From: Rhodocyclaceae bacterium UBA2271
Lineage (GTDB): Bacteria > Pseudomonadota > Gammaproteobacteria > Burkholderiales > Rhodocyclaceae
NCBI GenBank assembly: GCA_002347405.1
Contig: DDXB01000031.1
Coordinates: forward strand, 69,007-133,006
DNA: 64,000 bases
Direction: 5' to 3'
Made by a program: the position numbers and the translations under genes
Shown here: piece by piece, positions 57,142 through 64,000 of the stretch
How the letters are laid out: every line of letters starts with the position of its first letter
Numbering within the stretch: the first letter of the stretch is position 1
Notes under the pieces: generated by a model
What the model saw: only the letters and a program-made list of their open reading frames with translations
The model's database searches: none
What the model was told of the DNA's origin: nothing

Positions 57142-59010
57142 CTACCGGGTCAGTTGGGCGTAGAGCAGGGGCAGGCGGGTAGGCAGTTCGTCGGGTTTGC
57201 GGATAACCGCGTATCCGGAAGGCCCGAACAGATGGGGCAGATAGCCCGCGCCTTCGCGATCGATCGTTACGCAAAACGGTACCAGCCCCTGACGGCGTGC
57301 TGCACCGATGGCGACGCGGGTGTCCTCGATGCCGTAGCGGCCCTCGTAGAGATCAAGATCGTTCGGTTTCCCGTCGGAGAGGATGAGCAGGATGCGCCGA
57401 CTTGCGGTTTCGCTGCCCTGCAGCGCGGTGGCGTGGCGGATCGCCGCCCCGAGACGGGTGTAATAGCCCGACTTGATCGCTGCGATTCTGCCGCGCACTT
57501 TATCGTCAAAGCGTTCGTCGAAGTTTTTCAGCCGATGGAAACGCACATTGCTGCGCTTGAGCGACGAGAAGCCGCAGATCGCGAAGCGGTCACCGGTGGC
57601 CTCGAGCGCTTCCCCAAACAGCAGCAAAGAGTCGCGGATGACGTCGATTACCCTGGCATCAGACGAAATCCAGGAGTCTGTCGACAGCGACAGATCGGCC
57701 AGAACCATACAGGACAGGTCGCGCGCACGCTTCTCGAGCGACAGGTAGAGTTGTTCGGAGGGGTGGCGGCCGACGCTGCGGTCGGTCTGCGCGCGCACCA
57801 CTGCATCGACATCGAGTTCGGTGCCGTCGGGGCGATGCTTGAGCCACACGCGGCCCGGCTGCAACGCGGCAAACTGCTGGTGCAGCCGGCGTGCCGTGCG
57901 GCGCAGGCTGGGAGGAAGTGCCGCCGGCGCGGCGTTGCGCGCCACCAGTTCGGTCAGGCAAACGTGGTCTTCGAGCAGGCGTTGCTTGCGATAGTCCCAC
58001 TCGGGTAGCCGGAGGCCGGGCCCGAGCACGATATCGTCCTCGGCGGCTGAGGGCAGATCGAGGTCGAACTTGACCTTCGAGGCGACCGGATCCTTGTCCT
58101 GGGCGAGCGAGAGGTGGTCAAGATCACGCGCGGCCGCGGCGGCATTCGGGTCGGGGTCGTCGTCAGTGGGTCGATTGATGCGCAGAAATTCGGCTACGGC
58201 GAGCAGACTTTCGGCGCGGAACATGATCGCCAGGCCGTTCTTCTCCTTGGGCATGTCCTCGCGTTGTGCGCGATAGGCGCGCCGCTCCGCCTCCTCCGAT
58301 GGCGGTGCGCCATGGGTGGTCTGCTCGTGATCGATATCGGTCGAGCGGACTGCCGAGGCGTTCGTTCCCAGCGCGCCCGAGAGCCAGAGACGGACCGGCT
58401 CGGCTGCAGGTGCGTTAGTGCTTACTGCGGGCAGGATGAGCACAGTGCCAGGTACTGCCAAAGCGTGCCGGATTGCCCGTTCGCGTTCGGCCTCGGCTGC
58501 GGGTAGCCGGGTTGGATCGATGCGGGTCGGCAGATAGGCTTCGACCAGTCTGCGGTAACGAGCGCCAATGCCCGGCCAGATTGCGAGGGCGCAACAGGTT
58601 GCGGCCTGATTGCGCCGGAAATCGCCTGCTTCATCGGGCGTGTAACTTGTGTCGTCGGGCAGCCGGTCATGTGCGGCAGCCAGGGCAGCAAGCCACAGGT
58701 AGAGGTCGCGGTTCAGGCTGCGCGCCGGGAAGCAGTCGATCTCCGGCGGCAGTCGCAGCGTCGCCTGATCCATGCGCGCCTGCGCCAGCTTGTCGCCGAT
58801 GCCGGCAATGCGTGCGAACAGGCCACGCCTCCCACGATGCGGATCGATGGTCGCCGCGGCGATGCGCAGGCCGGGGTCGCCGCCCAGGGCGCGGAAGTAG
58901 ACGCCGGCGGTGCGCTCGATCTCCCTGAGCCGGACCGCCGCTGCGGGGTAACGCTGTTCGGCATTGCGTGTGATCAGTCCATGCCAGAGCTTGCCTATGG
59001 TTTCTTCCAT
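57142..59010 (-). CDS. norD: NorD-type VWA protein for nitric oxide reductase activation
   Basis: Cytoplasmic protein of 622 residues. The C-terminal von Willebrand A domain has the MIDAS motif DLSLSTDSW (DxSxS) and a later ILLILSDGKPNDLDLYEGRY. NorD works with NorQ in the insertion or activation of the non-heme iron in the NorCB reductase. The ATG at 59010 (MEETIGKLWHG) is chosen; 146 extra open codons upstream belong to the preceding gene. It starts 7 bases after the Fe-S gene stop and is the last gene of the nor operon. Confidence 0.92.
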   Translation of the reverse strand: MEETIGKLWHGLITRNAEQRYPAAAVRLREIERTAGVYFRALGGDPGLRIAAATIDPHRGRRGLFARIAGIGDKLAQARMDQATLRLPPEIDCFPARSLNRDLYLWLAALAAAHDRLPDDTSYTPDEAGDFRRNQAATCCALAIWPGIGARYRRLVEAYLPTRIDPTRLPAAEAERERAIRHALAVPGTVLILPAVSTNAPAAEPVRLWLSGALGTNASAVRSTDIDHEQTTHGAPPSEEAERRAYRAQREDMPKEKNGLAIMFRAESLLAVAEFLRINRPTDDDPDPNAAAAARDLDHLSLAQDKDPVASKVKFDLDLPSAAEDDIVLGPGLRLPEWDYRKQRLLEDHVCLTELVARNAAPAALPPSLRRTARRLHQQFAALQPGRVWLKHRPDGTELDVDAVVRAQTDRSVGRHPSEQLYLSLEKRARDLSCMVLADLSLSTDSWISSDARVIDVIRDSLLLFGEALEATGDRFAICGFSSLKRSNVRFHRLKNFDERFDDKVRGRIAAIKSGYYTRLGAAIRHATALQGSETASRRILLILSDGKPNDLDLYEGRYGIEDTRVAIGAARRQGLVPFCVTIDREGAGYLPHLFGPSGYAVIRKPDELPTRLPLLYAQLTR

Positions 59011-59017
59011 GTCCGGG

Positions 59018-60067
59018 TCACTTCTTGCGCCGTTGCACCAATGCGGCGGAACGGAAACCCGCCTCATTCTCGCGGGCTGCCGCATCACTGACCCAGGCGA
59101 GCAATGAACCGTCTGGATTATTGCGCTGGGTCTGCCCGCAGGCATCGATGCACTGGCCACACTGGGTGCAGGTGAACATGTGACGTTTAATGTTGCGCGG
59201 CGGCAGCCGCATCGGACAGGCCGCCTCGCAGGCGGATGAGCGGTCCGGCAGGCAGGTGGCGCAGGTGGCGGCGCGCTGGCGTTTGAAGCCCACCACCATC
59301 GCATTGCGATTGCCCATCCACGCGAGGCTCTGGAACAGTCCGACGGCGCATGCGTAGCGGCAGAACAGGTGGCGGGCGAACAGGAATTCGAACGACAATA
59401 CGGCGGTGCCGACCCCGACAAAAAGTGCCTGATTGCGGGTGAGTTCACCGTGCAAGAGGTTGCCGTATACCTGTGCGGGAGGAATCAGGTAGGTGAGCAG
59501 TACGATAGCCCAGAGCAGGGCGAACAGCACCGCAGCCGGCACGACCACGCCCCACCAGCGCACATCGGGTTGCCAGCGCGCGCCATCGGGACGCCAGGGC
59601 GTGAGCCGGGCGGATTCCCAGATGCTGGGTTTGCCGGAGGCACGGATCATCAGCCGGTTGATCGTCTCCACCACCGAAAAGTGCGGACATAACCAGCCGC
59701 AGTACAGACGTCCCCACTTCCAGGCCACAAACAGGAACAGCGCGGCGCCCCCGAGCAAGGGCAGAAACAGGCGAAGCAAAACATTCCCCGCCGCCTCGAA
59801 CGGGCCGCTGCGTCCCGCGAGAAAATCATCCAGGCCGAGCCGCCATTCCATGCCCAGCAGCCAGGCGTGGCCGACCGTCAGATCGAAGCGCAGCAGATCG
59901 AATACCGGTGCGAGGATGAACAGTACAAAAAAACCGATTTGCCACAAGAAGCGCGTGACCTGGGTCCGGGCAGCTACGCGCGGCTTTGCCACCGTTATCG
60001 GGATGCTGCGTCTGGCCGTGCCGGCTAACGGTTGACCCGGATGGGGTGGGCCAAGCAGTGCGCTCAT
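59018..60067 (-). CDS. NapH/CcoG-like membrane Fe-S protein in the nor operon
   Basis: Membrane protein of 349 residues with about five helices and several Cys motifs: LYCGWLCPHFSVVETINRLM, FCRYACAVGLFQSL, CATCLPDRSSACEAACP and a C-terminal ferredoxin set CTQCGQCIDACGQTQRNN. It resembles NapH/CcoG/NosR-type redox proteins and may pass electrons or help cofactor assembly for the reductase. The ATG at 60067 (MSALLGPPHPGQ) is chosen; 23 earlier residues overlap the next gene. Its presence between norQ and norD is notable. Confidence 0.82.
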   Translation of the reverse strand: MSALLGPPHPGQPLAGTARRSIPITVAKPRVAARTQVTRFLWQIGFFVLFILAPVFDLLRFDLTVGHAWLLGMEWRLGLDDFLAGRSGPFEAAGNVLLRLFLPLLGGAALFLFVAWKWGRLYCGWLCPHFSVVETINRLMIRASGKPSIWESARLTPWRPDGARWQPDVRWWGVVVPAAVLFALLWAIVLLTYLIPPAQVYGNLLHGELTRNQALFVGVGTAVLSFEFLFARHLFCRYACAVGLFQSLAWMGNRNAMVVGFKRQRAATCATCLPDRSSACEAACPMRLPPRNIKRHMFTCTQCGQCIDACGQTQRNNPDGSLLAWVSDAAARENEAGFRSAALVQRRKK

Positions 60068-60077
60068 TTTTTCGGCT

Positions 60078-60488
60078 TCAGTCTTCAATGCGCGGACCCA
60101 GCAGGGGATAGCGCCACTTGCGGGCCAGAATCGCACGATTCAGGCCGAACACGCCGAGCAGGATCAGGGCGGCGTGGACACAGATGAAGTACAGCACCCC
60201 GATCACCCAGGACACCGGATTGTCGATGCCGCCAAGCAGGAATATCGTCACGCTCACCCCGATCAGGATTGTGGCACCGCTGATGCTGGTGACGACGGTC
60301 TGCTGGAGATGGTTGCGTACTATGGCCGAATCGCTGTGGCGAAATTTCCACCACAGAGCCACCATCAGCACGAAGCCGAGCACCGGAATGATCATAAGGT
60401 TGGCCAGGAACAGTGCTTCCGCAAGCACCGCGACCGGCGGTCCGGGCATGTTTTCCTTGAGCAGGTTGGGTTGCTGTCTGTCTGTCAT
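60078..60488 (-). CDS. Small membrane protein of the nor operon
   Basis: Protein of 136 residues with three helices (about 20-47, 65-87, 92-118: ALFLANLMIIPVLGFVLMVA, VVTSISGATILIGVSVTIFL, VIGVLYFICVHAALILLGVF). It resembles DUF4870-type small membrane proteins in layout but I cannot assign a function. It lies 6 bases after norQ and 10 before the Fe-S gene, so it is a member of the operon and perhaps an assembly factor. Confidence 0.75.
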   Translation of the reverse strand: MTDRQQPNLLKENMPGPPVAVLAEALFLANLMIIPVLGFVLMVALWWKFRHSDSAIVRNHLQQTVVTSISGATILIGVSVTIFLLGGIDNPVSWVIGVLYFICVHAALILLGVFGLNRAILARKWRYPLLGPRIED

Positions 60489-60494
60489 GGTAAA

Positions 60495-61295
60495 TCAACG
60501 ACCGAATGTCGCCGCCACAACTTCCATCAGCGCTTCGGCGATTTCCGGATCGTCGGTGAGGCTTTCGACAATGGCGGCGCGACAGGCGCTGACCGGGTCC
60601 ATGCCGGCGCGAATCAGCAGCGCTGCATAGACGAGCAGGCGCGTGCTGGCGGCTTCTTCGAGGTCGTGCTCTTTCAGGGTGCGCAATGCGTTGGCTATGC
60701 CGACCAGGCGGCGTGCCAGGTCAGGTGCGCAACCGGTTTCGCCAAGCAGGATCGATTCCTCGCGTTCGCGCGCCGGAAAGTCGAAGCGCAGGCTGACGAA
60801 GCGCTGCCGGGTGGAGGGTTTCATGCCCTTCAGCAGGTTCTGGTAACCGGGGTTGTAGGAGACCACCAGCATGAATTCCGGTGGCGCCTTGAGCAACTCG
60901 CCGGTGCGATCAATCGGCAGGATGCGGCGATCATCGGCCAGTGGATGCACCACCACGGTGGTGTCCTTGCGCGCCTCGACAATCTCGTCCAGATAGCAGA
61001 TGCCGCCTTCGCGTACGGCTCGCGTCAGGGGACCGTCGCACCAGACGGTCTGGCCGTCACCGATCAGATGGCGGCCGACCAGGTCGGCCGCGGTCAGGTC
61101 GTCGTGACAGGCGACTGTGTACAGGGGCAGCCCCAGCCGTGCCGCCATGTGAGTGACAAAACGGGTCTTGCCACAGCCCGTCGGACCCTTGATGAGCAGG
61201 GGCAGCTTGTTTTGCCAGGTGCGTTCGAAGACGGTGACTTCATCGCCAGCCGGCTGATAGAACGGTATGGCGGGATGCGGGTTTTCGAGTTTCAT
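60495..61295 (-). CDS. norQ: NorQ MoxR-family AAA+ chaperone
   Basis: AAA+ ATPase of 266 residues in the MoxR/CbbQ/NorQ family. Walker A LLIKGPTGCGKTRFV, Walker B ICYLDEIVEARKD, the CbbQ/NorQ loop DLVGRHLIGDGQTVWCDGPL and sensor 1 MLVVSYNPGYQNLLKGMKPS. It forms a ring that with NorD activates the nitric oxide reductase. The start at 61295 follows AAAGGAT. It is 45 bases after norB. Confidence 0.95.
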   Translation of the reverse strand: MKLENPHPAIPFYQPAGDEVTVFERTWQNKLPLLIKGPTGCGKTRFVTHMAARLGLPLYTVACHDDLTAADLVGRHLIGDGQTVWCDGPLTRAVREGGICYLDEIVEARKDTTVVVHPLADDRRILPIDRTGELLKAPPEFMLVVSYNPGYQNLLKGMKPSTRQRFVSLRFDFPAREREESILLGETGCAPDLARRLVGIANALRTLKEHDLEEAASTRLLVYAALLIRAGMDPVSACRAAIVESLTDDPEIAEALMEVVAATFGR

Positions 61296-61340
61296 TCAGT
61301 AAATCCTTTCCCGCCGGCCAGGGCCGGCGGGGTGACAACG

Positions 61341-62720
61341 TCAGGCGCTCAGCGGTTTGCTTTCACCTTTAACGAAGAAGCTCAGCACATAGGTCACCAG
61401 TCCGGCGAAGAATGCCACCCCGGCCCAGACGCGCATCCAGTAGAACAACGCAACCTGATCCTGCGCCATCATGAACGACATCGGCGTTTCGGACACGCGT
61501 TGCAGCCAGATTTGCAGGATACCGGCCGCCGTGAGGAACAGCGTGATGAACACCATCGCGATGGTCATGATCCAGAAGCTCCACATTTCCAGTACCTGGG
61601 CTTTCGGGCTGTTTGCCGCGCGGCCACGCAGGATCGGCATCGCATAGCTGATGATCGTGATCACGACCAGCACATACGCACCGTAGAACGCCAGATGGCC
61701 ATGCGCGGCGGTGATCTGCGTGCCGTGCGTGTAATAGTTCACCGGCGCCAGGGTGTGCAGGAAGCCCCAGACGCCGGCGCCAAGAAAGGCCATGACGCCG
61801 GTACCCAGAGCCCACAGCACGGCGGCCTTGTTCGGGTGTTCGCGACGGCGGCGGTTCACCATGTTGAAGGCGAAGACCGTCATGGCGAAGAAGGGGATCG
61901 GTTCGAGTGCGGAGAAGATCGAGCCCCACCATTGCCAGTATTCCGGCGTGCCGATCCAGAAATAATGGTGGCCGGTGCCGATGATGCCGGTCACCAGTGC
62001 CAGGGTGATGATTACGTACAGCCATTTTTCGATGACTTCCCGGTCAACCCCGGTGACCTTGATCAGCACGAAAGCCAGTAGCGCGGCCATGATCAGTTCC
62101 CACACGCCCTCGACCCACAGGTGCACCACCCACCACCAGTAGAACTTGTCCATAACGAGGTTGGTCGGGTTGTAAAACGCGAACAGGAAGAAGATCGCCA
62201 ATCCCCACAACCCGATCAGCAGGACAATGTTGATCACCGTTTTGCGTCCCCTGAGCATTGTCATGCTGATGTTGAACAGGAATGCCAGGGCGACAACCAC
62301 GATGCCGATCTTGGTGAGCAACGGCTGTTCGAGAAACTCGCGGCCCATGGTGGCGAGAAGGTTGTTGCCGGTCATGGTGGCGAGCGTGTTGTAGTCGACG
62401 AACAGGTAGCCGAGGATCGTCAGTACGCCCGCGGCGAGAAAGACCCAGAACAGGATCCAGGCCAGTAGCGGGCTGTACAGCTCGGTTTCAGCTTCTTCGG
62501 GCACGAGGTAATAGGCGGCGCCCATGAAGCCGAACAGCAGCCAGACGATCAGCAGGTTGGTGTGCACCATGCGGGCGATGTTGAATGGAATCTCCGGGAA
62601 CAGAAAGTCGCCGATGACGTATTGCGTGCCGAGGATGAGGCCGAAAATGACCTGTCCGGCAAACAGCGCGATTGCCGCGATGAAGTAGGGCAGCGCGACC
62701 GCTTGAGATTGGTATTTCAT
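61341..62720 (-). CDS. norB: Nitric oxide reductase catalytic subunit NorB
   Basis: Heme-copper-oxidase superfamily subunit of 459 residues with 12 expected transmembrane helices, which reduces 2 NO to N2O at a heme b3/FeB centre. Conserved parts: VHTNLLIVWLLFGFMGAAYY, WWVVHLWVEGVWELIMAALL with metal ligands, GIIGTGHHYFWIGTPEYWQW with the FeB His-His pair, and AAHGHLAFYGAYVLVVITII. The length is that of cytochrome c-dependent NorB, not the longer quinol type. It follows norC. Confidence 0.96.
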   Translation of the reverse strand: MKYQSQAVALPYFIAAIALFAGQVIFGLILGTQYVIGDFLFPEIPFNIARMVHTNLLIVWLLFGFMGAAYYLVPEEAETELYSPLLAWILFWVFLAAGVLTILGYLFVDYNTLATMTGNNLLATMGREFLEQPLLTKIGIVVVALAFLFNISMTMLRGRKTVINIVLLIGLWGLAIFFLFAFYNPTNLVMDKFYWWWVVHLWVEGVWELIMAALLAFVLIKVTGVDREVIEKWLYVIITLALVTGIIGTGHHYFWIGTPEYWQWWGSIFSALEPIPFFAMTVFAFNMVNRRRREHPNKAAVLWALGTGVMAFLGAGVWGFLHTLAPVNYYTHGTQITAAHGHLAFYGAYVLVVITIISYAMPILRGRAANSPKAQVLEMWSFWIMTIAMVFITLFLTAAGILQIWLQRVSETPMSFMMAQDQVALFYWMRVWAGVAFFAGLVTYVLSFFVKGESKPLSA

Positions 62721-62770
62721 GACGTGGGTCCCTTATGCGTAATCTCGATAGGAATTGATGGGCGTGCGGC

Positions 62771-63196
62771 TCAGCCTTCGATGTTGGGCGGCCATTTCTG
62801 CGTATTGATTCCCGCCGTGTAGCGGAAGAACTCGACCAGATCGTCCAGTTCCTTATCGGTCAGATGGAATTGCGGCATCTGCCGGCGGCCCGGGGCATTG
62901 GTCGGCATGGCCTGAATCCAGGCCTTGATGAAATCGGGGCCGCGGCGCGTGTAGACATTTCCCAGTTCGGGTGCGTAGTAGGCGCCTTCGCCGAGCAGCG
63001 TGTGACAGCCGATGCAGTTGCGCGTTTCCCAGATGTGCTTGCCGGCGGCGGCACTCGGGGTGAGGTTGTGCCGGTTGTCGGTCTTGGGCAGTGCCTTCAT
63101 GGTGTCGAAGGTCAGGGCCAGGAATAACAGAAAGAAGAAAACCGACCCGCCGTAGAAAACATTGCGGGCCATGGCTTTGGTGAAGGTTCCGCTCAT
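62771..63196 (-). CDS. norC: Nitric oxide reductase cytochrome c subunit NorC
   Basis: Membrane-anchored c-type cytochrome of 141 residues that passes electrons to NorB. An N-terminal helix at 13-32 (VFYGGSVFFFLLFLALTF), then the heme site C61-I-G-C64-H65 in ETRNCIGCHTLLGEGAYY, with a likely axial Met in QAMPTNAPGRRQMPQF. It is the first gene of the operon. The upstream 238 bases hold a TAGTCAAC direct repeat but no clear NNR/DNR box. Confidence 0.96.
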   Translation of the reverse strand: MSGTFTKAMARNVFYGGSVFFFLLFLALTFDTMKALPKTDNRHNLTPSAAAGKHIWETRNCIGCHTLLGEGAYYAPELGNVYTRRGPDFIKAWIQAMPTNAPGRRQMPQFHLTDKELDDLVEFFRYTAGINTQKWPPNIEG

Positions 63197-63310
63197 GGGT
63201 TACCTCTTTTCGGAGTATTGGCTTGGGAAAGGCAGCCAGGTTGGTCGGGGTGAATTCGCGATGAACTCGGCAGCGACTTTACGTCGCGGAATTCCGCATG
63301 AAAATGATAT

Positions 63311-63331
63311 TAGTCAACTTTAATAGTCAAC
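63311..63331. promoter_or_regulatory. TAGTCAAC direct repeat upstream of norC
   Basis: TAGTCAAC at 63311-63318 and 63324-63331, a 13-base period, in an AT-rich segment (GAAAATGATATTAGTCAACT) within the 238-base region before norC. It might be a regulator site for the NO-responsive operon, but it matches neither a good FNR-type TTGAT-N4-ATCAA palindrome nor an NsrR site. Confidence 0.3.
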
Positions 63332-63434
63332 CTTTCTGGTAACTTGTTTCGCGGATGGGGCGACTGCCGCATCCGGGCCGATGCCCTGAGTGGAAGTGCG
63401 GCATCGAATTCAGGCAACACCATTCAAAACCACC

Positions 63435-63731
63435 ATGACTTCAATTCCCTTGCCCCTGTACGTTGCATTTTTCTTTTTCCTCGGCGGCGCCTTGATCCTG
63501 AACCTGCATCATCGCTACCAGAACAAGCAGCGTGCATTGCCGGCGCGGGATCAATACCTTGCGGACCACAATCTGGCCGCGCTGGCCTGTCATGCCTGCG
63601 GGTCTGCCCGGCTTGCCGAGCGGGGCCTGACGCATGGCGAGGATGAGCGTCGCATCTTCAGTTGCGTCGACTGCAAGGAAATGCTGTTTCAGGATCGCCG
63701 CATCGTGGATCTGGAGGAGAATCCCGCCTGA
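63435..63731 (+). CDS. Small membrane-anchored zinc-ribbon protein
   Basis: Protein of 98 residues. One N-terminal helix (PLPLYVAFFFFLGGALILNL) is followed by a cytoplasmic or periplasmic part with CHACGSARLAERGLTHGE and later CVDCKEMLFQ, that is CxxC...CxxC, a likely zinc ribbon. The family is unknown to me. It is divergent from norC and precedes flgB, so it may belong to either neighbourhood or to none. The ATG at 63435 is chosen because the helix follows it directly; an earlier in-frame codon would add 15 residues. Confidence 0.7.
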   Translation: MTSIPLPLYVAFFFFLGGALILNLHHRYQNKQRALPARDQYLADHNLAALACHACGSARLAERGLTHGEDERRIFSCVDCKEMLFQDRRIVDLEENPA

Positions 63732-63878
63732 CGGTGGTGATGTTCACTCCGAGCGGCCCCTGGCCTGCCGGCTGATCAGGCAAAATTTGCCGCCCGTTCG
63801 GCAGCTTGCCGTTTGCTTGCCGGCAATCAGATCGTGAGAAAACTGGATTTGACGCTTGGCTAGTGCGTTGCGGGCTGC

Positions 63879-63894
63879 TGGCACGGTTACTGCA
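63879..63894 (+). promoter_or_regulatory. Sigma-54 promoter of flgB
   Basis: TGGCACGGTTACTGCA carries the -24 GG and -12 GC with exactly ten bases between, close to the consensus TGGCAC-N5-TTGC. It lies 39 bases before the flgB start. Sigma-54 control of class II flagellar genes by an FlrC/FleR-type activator is known in polar flagellates. Confidence 0.7.
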
Positions 63895-63932
63895 TATGAG
63901 TGTTGCCCAAACAATCATTGCCGTGCTCAAAC

Positions 63933-64000
63933 ATGATCGACCGCCTTGAACAAGACCTGAGCTTTACCCAGACGGCGCTGCGCTTGCGCAGCCAGCGGCA
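63933..64000 (+). CDS. flgB: Flagellar rod protein FlgB, first codons only
   Basis: Reads MIDRLEQDLSFTQTALRLRS up to the right edge. This matches the usual FlgB start (MIDRL..DL.F.QTAL.LR), a proximal rod protein exported by the flagellar apparatus. Only about 22 codons are present, so identification rests on the N-terminus, the sigma-54 promoter and the presence of flgA on the other side of the nor operon. Confidence 0.75.
   Translation, partial: MIDRLEQDLSFTQTALRLRSQR

Noticed and set aside
60174..62081. Long plus-strand open frame across norQ/norB
   Set aside because: Antisense to intact norQ and norB with strong family motifs; composition is the Arg/His/Asp-rich type of shadow frames.
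63200..63340. Possible FNR/NNR box or sigma-54 promoter before norC
   Set aside because: I found no TTGAT-N4-ATCAA palindrome and no GG-N10-GC pair in the right orientation; only the TAGTCAAC direct repeat is reported, at low confidence.

Overview
The window is high-GC bacterial DNA, almost certainly from a betaproteobacterium. The evidence is the gene content and order: metG, apbC and dcd near each other, a betaproteobacterial flagellar order (flhB-flhA-flhF-flhG'-fliA-mot, with flgN-flgM-flgA facing flgB), MSHA-type pilus genes and a norCBQD cluster. A Rhodocyclales-like or Sterolibacteriaceae-like host would fit, but that is inference. I saw no rRNA, tRNA or CRISPR array, and no gene-free stretch longer than 300 bases.

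Layout. 1-5.7 kb: 5' part of metG, an EnvZ/OmpR-type two-component pair, two small glycine-rich exported proteins, a YkgJ-type Cys-cluster protein and apbC/mrp. 5.7-18 kb: an AAA ATPase, two separate pairs of a phosphonate-type binding protein with a membrane GGDEF-EAL protein, dcd and a large PLP decarboxylase. 18-28 kb: a minus-strand glycogen block (glgC, GH57, glgP, pgi, glgA) ending in folA. 28-32 kb: a DUF2934 protein, glk, thyA and an M17 aminopeptidase. 32.3-47.2 kb: MSHA pilus genes (mshC, D, O, P and two large MshQ/DUF6701 proteins) mixed with six toxin-antitoxin-like modules (higBA, two copies of a nucleotidyltransferase cassette, vapBC, mntA-hepT, AbiE-like). 47.3-57 kb: flagellar export, sigma-28 and motor genes, then flgNMA. 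57-63.2 kb: nitric oxide reductase operon norCBQ-x-x-norD. 63.4-64 kb: a small zinc-ribbon protein and the first codons of flgB behind a sigma-54 promoter.

How the genes work together: dcd, thyA and folA serve dTMP synthesis. glgC/glgA build glycogen and glgP, GH57, pgi and glk return it to glycolysis (no glgB is seen). norCB reduces NO to N2O, with NorQ/NorD as activation chaperones. FliA/FlgM form the flagellar checkpoint.

The most unusual signal is a dispersed repeat family with conserved ends (GCCGTCCCGCCAG ... GCCGACTTTT) and an exchangeable middle that can form hairpins. It lies between genes at about ten places and also in frame inside the coding sequences of folA, pgi, flhF, a GH57 enzyme and a YkgJ-family gene. 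In the forward sense it reads A-V-P-P-x-P...T-F and in reverse V-G-V-T-E-G-N-P. A second, unrelated repeat is inserted in pgi. This resembles the Rickettsia palindromic elements in behaviour, not in sequence. The second outstanding feature is the toxin-antitoxin-rich MSHA locus, in which an AbiE-like pair is translationally coupled inside the minor pilin operon.
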